From Lomentospora prolificans (lineage: Eukaryota; Ascomycota; Sordariomycetes; Microascales; Microascaceae), in NCBI GenBank assembly GCA_029532625.1, contig JARFXM010000006.1, forward strand, positions 3,100,001 through 3,164,000: 64,000 nt of DNA, given 5' to 3'. Below are positions 11,793 to 21,597 of this stretch, in pieces; position 1 is the first letter of the stretch; every line of letters begins with the position of its first letter. The translations under genes and the position numbers were made by a program. Under the pieces are notes generated by a model. It searched no databases, was not told the origin of the DNA, and was given only the letters and a program-made list of their open reading frames with translations.

Positions 11793-12987
11793 ATGGCACC
11801 TCAGATGATGAAAGCTGCGATTTGCAAGGAGGTATGCTAATGTAAGAATATGAATCTAAGATGATCCTCTTGCTAATAACATCTGCCATAATAGCCTGGC
11901 AAGCCCCTTGTGGTCGAGGAGATTCCCGTACCGGAGCCCACAGGTCGTTTTATCCTTGTCAAGGTCAAAGCTGCATCTCTCTGTCACTCTGATCTTGGAA
12001 TCATTGATGGCACTTTCGGGTCCCTCATGATGCCTCTTGTCGTCGGCCATGAAGCGATCTCGATTGTCGAGAAGCTCGGTCCCGACGCCGGAGGCTACGG
12101 CATCAATGTAGGCGATACAGTCGGCGCCTCTCTATGGCACGACAGCTGCCTTAATTGCGTCGACTGCAAGACTGCCGGTGAAGAATTCTGCAAAAAGATG
12201 CAAATCAAGGGAATGACTTCCCCGGGCTGCTTCTCCGAGTACACCCTCGTCGACCCCGTCGCCACCGTTGTTGTCAGGAAAGCGGAGGACAAGAGCGATG
12301 CGCCCATCTCCGATCTTTCGCCGCTTTTCTGCGCTGGAATCACTGTGTGGGATGCGATCGAGAGGGCAAAGGTCCGACCTGGCGATTCGGTCGCTATTTT
12401 GGGCGTTGGCGGGTTGGGCCAGATGGCGGCGCGGTATGCTACCGAGCTTGGGGCCAAGGTTTTCGTGCTTGATGTGCGCGATGAGCAATTGAATGCTGCG
12501 AAGAGCGACGGCATTGCTGATGAGACGATCAATATTAAGAATCTATCCCCTCAAGAACTTGAGGATAAGGTTATGGAGCTCAATGGCGGTGTTCTCCTTG
12601 ATACCGCTATCGTCACGACCGGTGTCGTTCCTGCGTACCTATCCGCCATGGGCATCGTCAGGGTCGCAGGACACATTATTGCCGTTGGCCTTCCCCACGA
12701 AAGCATCCCTCTCAACTCCAACGTGATCGCCCAGCGCTGTTTCTCGTAAGTTATCACCGTCCTAGGCTTGCCATGATTCGATAGTCGGTTAACTTGACCA
12801 CAGTATCACGGGTGCCAAGGTCCCTGGCAAGAAGGGTATCCAGAGGTGCATCGACTACAGCATGAAGAAGAACATCAGGCCCAAAATCAATGACCGCAAG
12901 TTTGTACTTGAGGATATCAATGAGATGATTACACTCATGAAGGCTGGGGAGGTCGACAAAGGCAGGATGTTGGTCGAGTTCTTTTAG
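11793..12987 (+). CDS. Zinc-dependent alcohol dehydrogenase
   Basis: Three exons: 11793-11831, 11895-12745 and 12804-12987, with introns GTATGC..AATAG and GTAAGT..CACAG; product 357 aa, the usual length for fungal ADH. It begins MAPQMMKAAICKE. The GroES-like domain carries the catalytic zinc ligands in CHSD and GHE, and four structural-zinc cysteines in CLNCVDCKTAGEEFC. The Rossmann domain has GVGGLGQ, and VLDVRDEQ carries the Asp that favours NAD+. The enzyme should interconvert alcohols and aldehydes or ketones in the cytosol. The exact substrate is not evident, and the sequence is divergent enough that I do not give it a numbered ADH symbol. It converges on the APH-family gene downstream. 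Confidence 0.92.
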
Positions 12988-13320
12988 AAATCGGCTGACG
13001 CAATTTGGCGTTGGTTCGGCTGCGGGCCGTTGTGGCACGTTCCTGGTGGCGTGGGGTCGAATGTTGGCTTCCGCCATAGCACAATAGTCAAAGCGTGTAA
13101 TTGTATAGTTATATAGCGAGTAATGAATGATTATGCATGCTCCCTGTTTCTATCCGGAGGGTGTCTCCAACACCATCACGAAGGCCCGCAATTTTGGGGG
13201 CGGGCGGCTACGACGCGGCGGGCTCCATGGAAGGCGGCCGCTTTGAATCTAGAGTAAGAAGTTAGCGTAATAGCTGGGGCCCTTGAGCGCGTCGCGCAAT
13301 ATTGAAGGGCTCTGATAGGT
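12988..13320. other. Convergent 3' spacer
   Basis: 333 bp between the 3' ends of the alcohol dehydrogenase and the APH-family kinase genes, presumably holding both polyadenylation regions. No coding signal is seen. Confidence 0.6.
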
Positions 13321-14187
13321 TCAGAAACCACCAAAGTATTGGCGCCGAAGGTTCTCCATGTCGCGTGCGTGTGGCAGAGGCGTGATAAATTTATCGACCT
13401 CACCCTGCCAAAAGAGATTGGACGGGCTCGCGTTCCAAGCAGTGGTGTATTCCCAATAGGCTGGCATCCATCCAGCGGTTTCCCAGTCGACGATGCCCAC
13501 GACCTTGTCCCCTCTGACGAGGATGTTAAAGCTGCTCAAGTCGCCGTGCGTAAAGACTGGCTTGTCCGGCGTTTCGTGGTGGAAGCGGATCAGGTCAGCC
13601 ATGTCCTCGGGGAATTTTGCTTTGTTTGGACCCTCGAGGTGCTTGAGCTCCACTTGGTTCCGAAGCTCCCTGTGAAAATCGGCGACCGAAGCAAAAGGAC
13701 CCCAGAATGGCTTGTCGGGGAGCCTTTCGTCGAAAACGGGCCCACCATTGATGTTTGATACTCCATTACTATCTGGAGGGGGAATTTCCTGGAGCTCATT
13801 CACGAAAGATTTGAGCTGGGTAAGTATCCTTGCCTTTGATTCTGGTAGTCTTTGAACCCATGCCGTGGTCAGAGGTTCGCCATCAATTCTTTCCATCAAA
13901 ATATAGGTTGTACCACTATGAGTAAATGCGCTGTATACCTTTGGAACCGGAATCGAAGTGTGTTCTGCTATAAATTGCATGGTGTGCGCCTCCGCAAGTG
14001 TAGTCTTGGCCGTCGCTTTGATGCAGACGTGGGAGGACACGTAAACGACAGTGGGTTGCGGCTTCCTCAAACGCCTGACGAACTGGTTGGTAAGGATTTT
14101 GTAGGCTGCTATCACGAAAATCTTGGTGAAGAACCCATAGTTGATGGGTTTTGGTTCCATCTGGGCACCCTCAAGCCCAGGGCTCAT
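13321..14187 (-). CDS. APH-family (aminoglycoside phosphotransferase-like) kinase
   Basis: Single exon, 288 aa from the ATG at 14187 (MSPGLEGAQMEPKP). The frame stays open to an ATG at 14391, but the added part looks non-conserved. The N-lobe has VCIKATAKT (the Lys of the ATP site), then EAHTMQFIAEHTSIPVPKVY and the hinge TYILMERIDGEPL. The C-lobe has FTHGDLSSFNILV, the catalytic loop with the HGD..N signature, and VGIVDWETAGWMP, the metal-binding Asp. Fungal members of this family phosphorylate unknown small molecules and are common in filamentous ascomycetes; antibiotic resistance should not be assumed. The neighbour on the other side of the shared 0.5-kb promoter region is the DUF4396 gene. 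Confidence 0.88.
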   Translation of the reverse strand: MSPGLEGAQMEPKPINYGFFTKIFVIAAYKILTNQFVRRLRKPQPTVVYVSSHVCIKATAKTTLAEAHTMQFIAEHTSIPVPKVYSAFTHSGTTYILMERIDGEPLTTAWVQRLPESKARILTQLKSFVNELQEIPPPDSNGVSNINGGPVFDERLPDKPFWGPFASVADFHRELRNQVELKHLEGPNKAKFPEDMADLIRFHHETPDKPVFTHGDLSSFNILVRGDKVVGIVDWETAGWMPAYWEYTTAWNASPSNLFWQGEVDKFITPLPHARDMENLRRQYFGGF

Positions 14188-14641
14188 GCTCGTGGGGAGT
14201 GTTGAGGCGCGGAATGGAAGAGCGTGCGATACTTTGATCTTCAGGATCGGCTGAGACGCAACGAAAGCGCTGTTCGGTTGCTGAGTCATCAACATTCTTG
14301 GCGGAGGCCAAGAACGGAAGCACCTCACACTCAGCCTGGGGAGCACAACCACAGCCTGCCAAGCGTCAATTGTGCAGGAAGACAGAAACATTGATGAATA
14401 TCCCCCATTTTTCGAGAACCAACGTGTCGTATTAGTTTAATCGCTTCTTCGCCTGTACCGGTGCATCCAGCGTGATCCCCCGCCCTTTCGCATACGAAAT
14501 CCTGTACCTTCGTACCCAGCATCGAATTCCCCTGCAGGCTGGCCTTCGCCAAATGCCCGTCGCCCCACTGTGGATCCCGCCCGAACATCCCGAGCGATTT
14601 TTGCGGGATTGTCACAACATGTCCGCGTCGGCTCCCAGATC

Positions 14642-14648
14642 TATATAA
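14642..14648 (+). promoter_or_regulatory. TATA-like element of the DUF4396 gene
   Basis: TATATAA lies 64 bp upstream of the ATG at 14712, a plausible core promoter position. The 14188-14711 spacer is shared with the divergent APH-family gene. Confidence 0.45.
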
Positions 14649-14711
14649 GCTTAGCATTCCAACTGGCAGGCAAAGCGTTCATAAACCCATGGTTTTCAAA
14701 GCATCGAAACC

Positions 14712-15419
14712 ATGATTCCCCTCACTTCCCGGCTCACCCTCCGCCGGATTCTGTCCCCCCGATTCGCGTCGTCGCGTCACGCCACTCTGCAATGCCCACG
14801 GATCAGCTTCATCCCACCATCCAAGCCGTTTTGGACATCGGCACGGCGTGAAGAGAAATGTTGTTCAAGAAAACAGATTGATGAACCAAGACACATTTCT
14901 GTCCCCATCACATCTCGGGAGTTCTGGGCGTCTAAAACTGCATGGAGACGCGCATCTATCAACACTTTGCGGTGTCTGTTTGGGTGTACGATGGGCGACT
15001 TTGCCGCGCTGTGGTTCTTGCAGGCCTTTTATCCGACTCTGGGAATGGGAACAATCATGGCTGTGTCCAGTAAGTGCTATAAGACACAATGCGATTATCA
15101 TAAGCCTGCAAACTGACAAAGTGTAGTGGCGAGCGGTCTGGCAACCTCGATGGCCTTCGAGACTACCCTCCTTCGCTACTCCCGGGACCGCCTATCGTGG
15201 CCTATTGCGGCTAAAACAGCAGCCGGCATGAGCTTCATTTCTATGCTGACCATGGAAACGGTTCAAAACATCAGTGACTATCATCTAACTGGAGGAGTGG
15301 TCGACGTGACCTCAGTTGATTTCTGGGTTGCTGCCATCGTGTCTATGGGCGCTGGATATCTGGCACCCTTGCCTTATAACTATGTTAGGCTTCGAAAGTA
15401 TGGGAAAGCATGCCATTGA
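14712..15419 (+). CDS. DUF4396 membrane protein, probable organelle targeting
   Basis: Two exons: 14712-15069 and 15127-15419, with a 57-bp intron GTAAGT..GTGTAG; product 216 aa. The first 60 residues are rich in Arg, Ser and Thr and almost free of acids (MIPLTSRLTLRRILSPRFAS), as in mitochondrial presequences. The rest matches the DUF4396 family: MGDFAALWFLQAFYP, GMGTIMAVSMASGLATSMAF, then AAGMSFISMLTMETVQN and a final GAGYLAPLPYNYVRLRKYG. About four hydrophobic helices carry conserved Met and His residues. The function of DUF4396 is unknown; Met/His-rich helices could suggest metal handling, which is only a guess. Confidence 0.85.
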
Positions 15420-16949
15420 AACATATACTCCTGTAATATCTACATGTAACACGACACGAACTGTTCCATATCTCCCCTCACCAAACCCCCTAACTCTTCC
15501 GCCCGGCGGAGACGGATTGGTAACGGAACGCCGCACGGCCTATAATACGGATATTATCGACGTGACCATCCTCCTAACACAGAAAACTATTTTTGTCCAT
15601 CCCACCTCCAGACTCACCAAGATATATAGATCTATATACATATATATCTAGAGTCAGAAAATGCAGCACCAGCGCTCTGATCCCCTTCCGCTTCCTCGAT
15701 GGTAGTCCTAGCAACACCGTTGCCGCCGTGACGCACATCTCTGTGTGCTTAGTGGTATTGCAGCGTGGCTAACTTTTGTCCACAACAATAGCAATTCAAT
15801 CCCGAAGATGGGTGGCCTCGAGTCTCGTTATGGAACCGCGCGATGCTATAGAAAAATGCGACGCTCTAAATGAATGCGACGTTAAAGACCGGTGCGAGGC
15901 TACATAGGACCCAGTAGACGCCATACCCAGAGCGGCTTTGATCCACTCAGCGACATCGTTGGAACTAGAGCTTCTTGGCCGTAGACTGGTTAGCGGGCGA
16001 AGAGGAGCCCATGGTGCTGTGGACGACACCTTTTCCTCGGCGTGAAGAACTTCTTCGACCTCGGGTTCGAATCCGGTTAGGTTGCCCGCACTGGCCGGTG
16101 ATTGGGTTTCGAACTCTTCGAAAATTCAGAAGCGAGTTACTCCTAAGTACTCATTGAGCCTCTAAAAAGGGTGTTTTCCCGTCAAGGACTTCCAGTGAGG
16201 GTTTTACTGTCCACTGGCTAGAAGCTTCCGAGCTGCTTCGTGGCAGCCTTTGTCCGCATTCGCGTCAGTTTGGTCTTAATTGACCATGAAGTTCTGCTGC
16301 GTACCCGAGATCCCCTCCGGTTACTAAGATGACGAAGCGCAGATCGCGTGGGATAAGGCATTCATAACTTATTTATTTCGCAGAGGCTATCTCTCTAACT
16401 GGTCCCCAATTTTTCATCCCTCACACGGTGGTTGGGGGCAATCGACTGAGCGCTCAAGACTCGTCCAAGGCAGGCAGTCTCCTCAAGAGCTACGTTGACT
16501 AATATCGCCAGATGCGGGCTAGCATAACTTGCTAAATGTAGCCCACCGAGTTCTAGAAAACGACAAGTATGCCAGCGAGGTATCCGGGATCCAAGAATAC
16601 CTCTCGAAATATTGCCAAAGCCGTTCCTATAGTCCTTGACGGAAAGACAATCTGGTCCGTACCACAAGGTTTGCCGGTGATCGCCTCATGTCCAGATTAA
16701 ATGCTGGGCTAAACAGGTGGGTTTGCGTACTTTCAAAAAAGGCTCAAATGAGGAGTCCAACAAGTCAAAAAGAATGGTAAGCTATCTTGGATCGTTTGTC
16801 TAGAGGCTGACTCATTACAAAGACCGATTTCCATGAACATTTGTCGCGGGAGTGAGGCGTCAACTATTCCCTTGACATATAAACCTAACCATTGTACGTC
16901 ATTATTTAGTATATCAGTCAAGAGTCGGCCATTTTTCAGAAGATGATTT
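15420..16949. other. Intergenic, no gene supported
   Basis: 1.5 kb between the 3' ends of the DUF4396 and GH7 genes. It holds an AT-rich palindromic stretch at about 15619-15652 and a GGTTCGAATCC string at 16063-16073, but no tRNA can be folded around it. No coding motif is seen. Confidence 0.5.
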
Positions 16950-18724
16950 CTATTCATGTGTCTGGGCTCTGTGGAGTAATACGGCATGATTGATACTACG
17001 ATTGTCGAAGTCAACTGTAGAGCCAACGGGACCAAATCGAATATCAGACCAAATAACTTGACTAAAACAAGATCAGTTTTACCCCATGAAACTATCAGAA
17101 GTGATAAAAGCACTTACGCCGCAGCCGCGCTATGTTGCAAAGTAGAAGGGTCGCCACTCTCAACGTCACACTCGCCACGGACTACCCCCGGCGCATCGGG
17201 ATAGTCTGGTGGGAATATGGAATCAAGCCACAAGTTATGTGCCCAGTGCTAAAATAATATCGACACACCCGTGGTTAGAATATATCAGTATTCCTCTTAC
17301 TGGCCAAGGCAACTTACATCATCCGAGATAGACATTGTTAGGACCATGGGTTGCGTCAACACTTCGTTGAGGCGCGAAAATCGGCCTAGATGCGCGAAGT
17401 AATTATTCTCGTCGAAGTTGCCGAAGAGACTCTCGCAGTAATCTGGATCTAGTCCACTGCTGGAGGGGAACCCTTCCATCACTGGCTCTGGCGTATCAAT
17501 TCTCTTGCCATCTTGGACGAAGAACTGAGTAATTTTGTCGGTTTCGAAACGCGTAACGACTCTGGAGCGCGCTCAGTATGTCAGTAATTGCGTACCACAA
17601 GAGACCCGAAAGAGTCCAGGGCGCTTAAGGGTTAGACCCTCACGTGAATCTTTTATTTGTGTCCAATATCTTCCCTCTGCCATAGAAATCAGTAACCCCG
17701 AGTCTATACGGATTATAGTCACAGCCCCAATAGTCGCATTGAGCTCTTTCAACACGATTGTCGCCGTATAGAGCATCGCATTCATCCCTTCCAAGACAGA
17801 CATAGTATTCGCTATCGCGACAGATGTGGGCTGACATAGAGTATGATATGGCGTTAGAGTTCCTGCGAGGAGTTTTGTCATGTTAGGCTGTCTTCAACTC
17901 CCAGAACATTCACTTCTAGTAAAGGAAAGGCTGTGTAGTGCTCACCACACTGCAATTTCAGGGCAGCATGCACCCATGATACCTTCTCCGCTCACGGGGT
18001 CCGTTGCCGACGGTATCCATCGTTCGACGTTTGCCTGGAATTGCCATTAATTAAATGTATCAAGCTATAGAGATTGCTTTTATTCCCGTAGCTGTCTTAC
18101 CTTTCCTCCTATGAATCGAAGGCTTCGGGGGCAAGAGGAGTCACAATACCCGGTGCCATACTCCGCACCAGCTTCATTGGTAGGATACTTGGCCATGCCG
18201 CCATCTGGGTCCATAGCAACGAAGTACAGGGCACTGTTAAGACCGCAGTCTACCGTGGAGAGGTCAACGTCAAATGCTAGCTCATTTCCAAGCAAAGTAA
18301 ACATTTGGTACTTCTTTGTTGCTTCAAGGAGATAGATCCTGGAGTTCAGATTATGTGCGAAGTCTGCGTTTGTTCTGTACTTGAGAGTGACGCTGTCGTT
18401 CCTTGCCGTGATGCCGTAGGTGCGCTCGTAGTCGGCACCTTCAATGGAACACTCCTTGGCATATGTCAGATTAGGATCTGGGTCCTCATAGTCGTACATC
18501 TTTTCGTTCCATAAACCGTATTCGTAACAGCTCAAGTAGCCGGCATTTTGATGAAGCCATCGCCAGTCTGCATCAAGAACGATCTCCCCATTGACTGTTT
18601 CGCAGGTATTGTTGGTGTCACATCGTTTCCATGCTAGAGATGGGTGGCGCTCGTATTGTTCTCTTCCGACACGCTGGCCTACTGCCGTAGCAAGCGGGAA
18701 GAGGACCAGTATTTGATACATCAT
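16950..18724 (-). CDS. GH7 cellobiohydrolase homologue with lost catalytic residues
   Basis: Six exons: 18724-18101, 18034-17946, 17862-17644, 17561-17318, 17248-17118 and 17061-16950, all in phase; product 472 aa. It begins with a signal peptide (MMYQILVLFPLATAVG) and ends after the catalytic core, with no cellulose-binding module. GH7 hallmarks are clear: LDADWRWLH, LLGNELAFDVDLSTVDCGLN, DPDGGMAKYPTNEAGA, GTGYCDSSCPRSLRFI, CDYWGCDYNPYRLG, HWAHNLWLDS and WSDIRFGPVGST. In active GH7 enzymes the motif is E-M-D-I-W-E, with nucleophile, helper Asp and acid/base Glu. Here the aligned residues read GACCPEIAVWNSNAIS, so Glu234 is kept but Asp becomes Ala236 and the acid/base Glu becomes Asn239. The gene is otherwise open, which suggests a retained non-hydrolytic secreted protein rather than a pseudogene. 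Confidence 0.9.
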
Positions 18725-19506
18725 GGTAAATAACGTTGAGTTCACCAAGGAACCAGTCGATGTTTGTCGGAGTCAAGAGATGCCGGAGATTGGAAACATT
18801 AGTAAACGCGACCATAAGTGGGAATTGGTTTGTATTTTATATCGACATCATACAACACCCCATGAAACAATCAAGACCGGCGACTATTTGTGCCAACCGG
18901 GCTTGGTAAGCTTAGGATTGCGGGGGATTTGAACTGGACCCGGGTCAGTCTGCTTTCGTTAACACTATCGATCGGTACTTTTCATATCGAAACCCGCCGC
19001 GCTGGTCTGTAGTGCTTGGCGGCGGATCCGGCTAAAATTGATTTTGTTGGCCTTCGGCGGAGGGATATTATTGCACAAGCCCCGGCTCATCCACACAATG
19101 ATGGGTAATAACCTGTTGCGGAATGCACGAGCGGATGCGAGGCCATATTAAAGTTACAGGCGTTTGGCTAGACGATCGTAGTTTTCTTGTTATGGAGGAT
19201 CCCTTACAGATCGATAAAGTTGCCGTGTGATCAATCGCAGCAACAATCCCTCTCCATTCGGCGAGATTATCCTGCAGCAGTCAATCATCAAATTTGCAGC
19301 GGCCGCCGTTTCCCCGCGCAGGCTGCATGGAGTCTAATGAATGTCGCTCTAGGTCCAGAAACATAGAGTCCAACCAGTATGCACGATCTCTCAACAATAC
19401 TAGATATTGCGGCTAGGAAGAATGGCTTTCTATGTTCAAATTCTATGTTAACCTATTCTGCAATAACAAGGGCAAACCCAAAAAAACGGTACTGATATAT
19501 TCTAAT
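18725..19506. other. Upstream region of the GH7 gene
   Basis: 0.8 kb between the start of the GH7 gene and the stop codon of the acyl-CoA oxidase gene. No gene is seen. It contains one GCGGAG (at about 19055) fitting the SYGGRG CreA consensus, too little to claim carbon-catabolite control. Confidence 0.5.
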
Positions 19507-21597
19507 TTACAACTTCGACTTGGAGCCACCCTCGCGGAAAAGCACAGCGGAATCTGGGTAAGGATCAAACACAATATCGTTCAGAGGATTTAGTTGCGAT
19601 GCCCTGTGGAACATATCCTCGTAGACCTTGCCGTCGTAGCGACCAAGCGAGCTATCGAGCTGCCAGTCGGGGAACTTCCAAGCATCAACCAGCCTGATGG
19701 CATGAGGGCGGATCTCCTCGAGCAGGGCGAGGGTGCGCTTCGTGCGCGCGAGCTCGATCTGGCGAACGGTGGTGGCACCGCTGGAGAAGAACTCGGAGGC
19801 ATTAGCGGTCAGGTGGTGGAGAGCGAAAAGTTCAAACTGTTTGTGGAGGAGGGCCTGAGTCTCGGGGTCGAGCTCGGTCTTGGTCTTGTTGTCCTGGAGG
19901 GCCTCGGAGAAGTTTTTGACGACAAGATACTGGGCGTAGGCGGTGGAGAGGCGCCAGAAGTCGATTAGCAGGCTGTTCCAGGACCTCTTATCCTCGTCGC
20001 GGTGCCTGAGGGCGTCAAAGGTCAAGTAAGCAACACGCCACGCGAAGGCGTCGACGAGATCCTGGTCGTTGGAGAGGACGTCGAAGGCGCAGCCGATATC
20101 ACGGCGCTGGATAAAGTTCTTGAAGACACGGGTGATGCTGTTGTCGGCAGCCTTGCCGGTGAGGACGGCGCGGGCGGACTTGAGTAGGTAACGGGCGACT
20201 TGCTGGGTAAGCATGTAGTTGTCGCCCTCCCAGGTGACGGTGGGGAGGTAATCGGCGTACCAGCTGCCGATACCAGAGAAGGCGGAGTATCCGTGACCAC
20301 CGCAGGCGCGACGGCAGACCTCGAGGCCCTCGGCAGCGGTAGTAGAGGCGAACGCCTTGAGAGCGCACGAGATGGCGTGAAGATCAGCGAGGAGGTCGCT
20401 GCCGGGGTTGAGCTCCTCGGGGCCGGGGCCTCGAGTGCCGTTGCCTCCAGCACGGGCCTGGGCCATGCGCTTCTGGTTGGCGTTGTAGAGATTCAGCATG
20501 GACTGGCCGGTGAAGTGGAGGGCGTACGAGGCCGCCATCAACGGCAGGAGACGGTGCTGCACCATGGTGTAGTTGAGGACCTGGTTTTCGCCGACCTCGC
20601 CCTCGGGCGCGTCGCGGTCTTGGAATTGGCGGCGGACGGCGCAGTAGCGGGTGGCGATGGTGACGCCACGGGCGAGCACGGATCCGGACTGGAAGACGAT
20701 GTTGGAGCGGATATAGGTGAGGGTGCCATAGACGAGGGCGGGGTTGGCAGGCTTCATGTACTTGCTGGTCTGGGGGTCGACGGCGGAGAAACGGGCAAGC
20801 ATGTTGATGTGGGGCACCTTGACCTTGTTGAAGAGGAGGAAGCCGTTGTCCATGGTGTTGTAACCGAACTTGGGGCCGATATCACCAACGTGCACGCCGG
20901 GGAGGGGCTTGTGGGTCTTGAGGTCCCGGATGGGAACTACGAAGGGATGAGGGCCACGTGGCTTGCCGTCTAGAATGAGTTGGGCGACCACGACAGCGTG
21001 GTTCGCGGCCTTACCCAGGGAGCCAATCCACCACTTGGAAGCGGTCAGGTGAGGGGAGTGTAGAGTAAAGGTCTTGTCCTCGGGGTTCCAAGTGGCGGTA
21101 GTCTCAAGTCCTCGGACGTTGGATCCGTGGCCCAACTCAGTCTGCGCGTAGCAACCAATGTACTCGTACCGTTGCGCAGGCTCAAGGAACAGCTTGTGCT
21201 GCTCAGGGGTGCCCTGCTCCTCTAGGGTCTTCAAGAACATGGACGCGTGGAGGCCGTACGGCGTAGGCTCGCCGATGAGGTCATTGGCGGTCTCATACTC
21301 GGCTCTGGTCCAGTTGTGCTCGACGGAAAGCTGCCTCAACCTCTTGGCTCTCGCCAGAGCGGCCTCGATCCTCTCTGTCCTGCCGCGGAAATAGTTTTGA
21401 GACTTGTCGAAGATGGGATCAGCCTGGAGGATCTCGAGAATCTTGGCGTTCCTCTCGAGCACTTCGTTTGTAAACATGAATGCGGACAACTGGTCCACGT
21501 TGATGTTGGACTTTTGGCGCTCCTGCTCCAGGAGCTCGGATCCCTGGGGACCCGAAGGCTTGAGGGCCTTGACCCAATCCGGATTCGGCGGAGGCAT
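19507..21597 (-). CDS. POX1: Peroxisomal acyl-CoA oxidase
   Basis: Intronless, 696 aa from the ATG at 21597 (MPPPNPDWVKALKPSG). It catalyses the first, FAD-dependent step of peroxisomal beta-oxidation, turning acyl-CoA into trans-2-enoyl-CoA and producing H2O2. Visible features are CYAQTELGHGSNVRGLETTA (flavin and substrate site), TASKWWIGSLG, the GVTIATRYCAVRRQF segment, CRRACGGHGYSAFSGIG and LPTVTWEGDNYMLTQQVARY, where the WEGDN Glu is the catalytic base. It ends SKSKL, a type 1 peroxisomal targeting signal. The frame runs 28 codons further upstream with a hydrophobic stretch but without an ATG, so that part is 5' leader. Its length is normal for the fungal family. The gene symbol is by family, not proven orthology. 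Confidence 0.95.
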   Translation of the reverse strand: MPPPNPDWVKALKPSGPQGSELLEQERQKSNINVDQLSAFMFTNEVLERNAKILEILQADPIFDKSQNYFRGRTERIEAALARAKRLRQLSVEHNWTRAEYETANDLIGEPTPYGLHASMFLKTLEEQGTPEQHKLFLEPAQRYEYIGCYAQTELGHGSNVRGLETTATWNPEDKTFTLHSPHLTASKWWIGSLGKAANHAVVVAQLILDGKPRGPHPFVVPIRDLKTHKPLPGVHVGDIGPKFGYNTMDNGFLLFNKVKVPHINMLARFSAVDPQTSKYMKPANPALVYGTLTYIRSNIVFQSGSVLARGVTIATRYCAVRRQFQDRDAPEGEVGENQVLNYTMVQHRLLPLMAASYALHFTGQSMLNLYNANQKRMAQARAGGNGTRGPGPEELNPGSDLLADLHAISCALKAFASTTAAEGLEVCRRACGGHGYSAFSGIGSWYADYLPTVTWEGDNYMLTQQVARYLLKSARAVLTGKAADNSITRVFKNFIQRRDIGCAFDVLSNDQDLVDAFAWRVAYLTFDALRHRDEDKRSWNSLLIDFWRLSTAYAQYLVVKNFSEALQDNKTKTELDPETQALLHKQFELFALHHLTANASEFFSSGATTVRQIELARTKRTLALLEEIRPHAIRLVDAWKFPDWQLDSSLGRYDGKVYEDMFHRASQLNPLNDIVFDPYPDSAVLFREGGSKSKL

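Noticed and set aside
16063..16073. GGTTCGAATCC, a perfect tRNA B-box string
   Set aside because: The flanking bases do not form a five-pair T stem (two mismatches), and no acceptor stem or A box pairs upstream.
17888..17914. Alternative GH7 exon start giving EVN after the catalytic Trp (CTAG acceptor)
   Set aside because: The phase is wrong; it gives an immediate stop, and the downstream Cys-rich GH7 segment would be out of frame.
20200..20973. 257-codon frame on the plus strand
   Set aside because: It lies antisense to the acyl-CoA oxidase coding sequence; its Gly/Val/Ala-rich product is a shadow of GC-rich codons.
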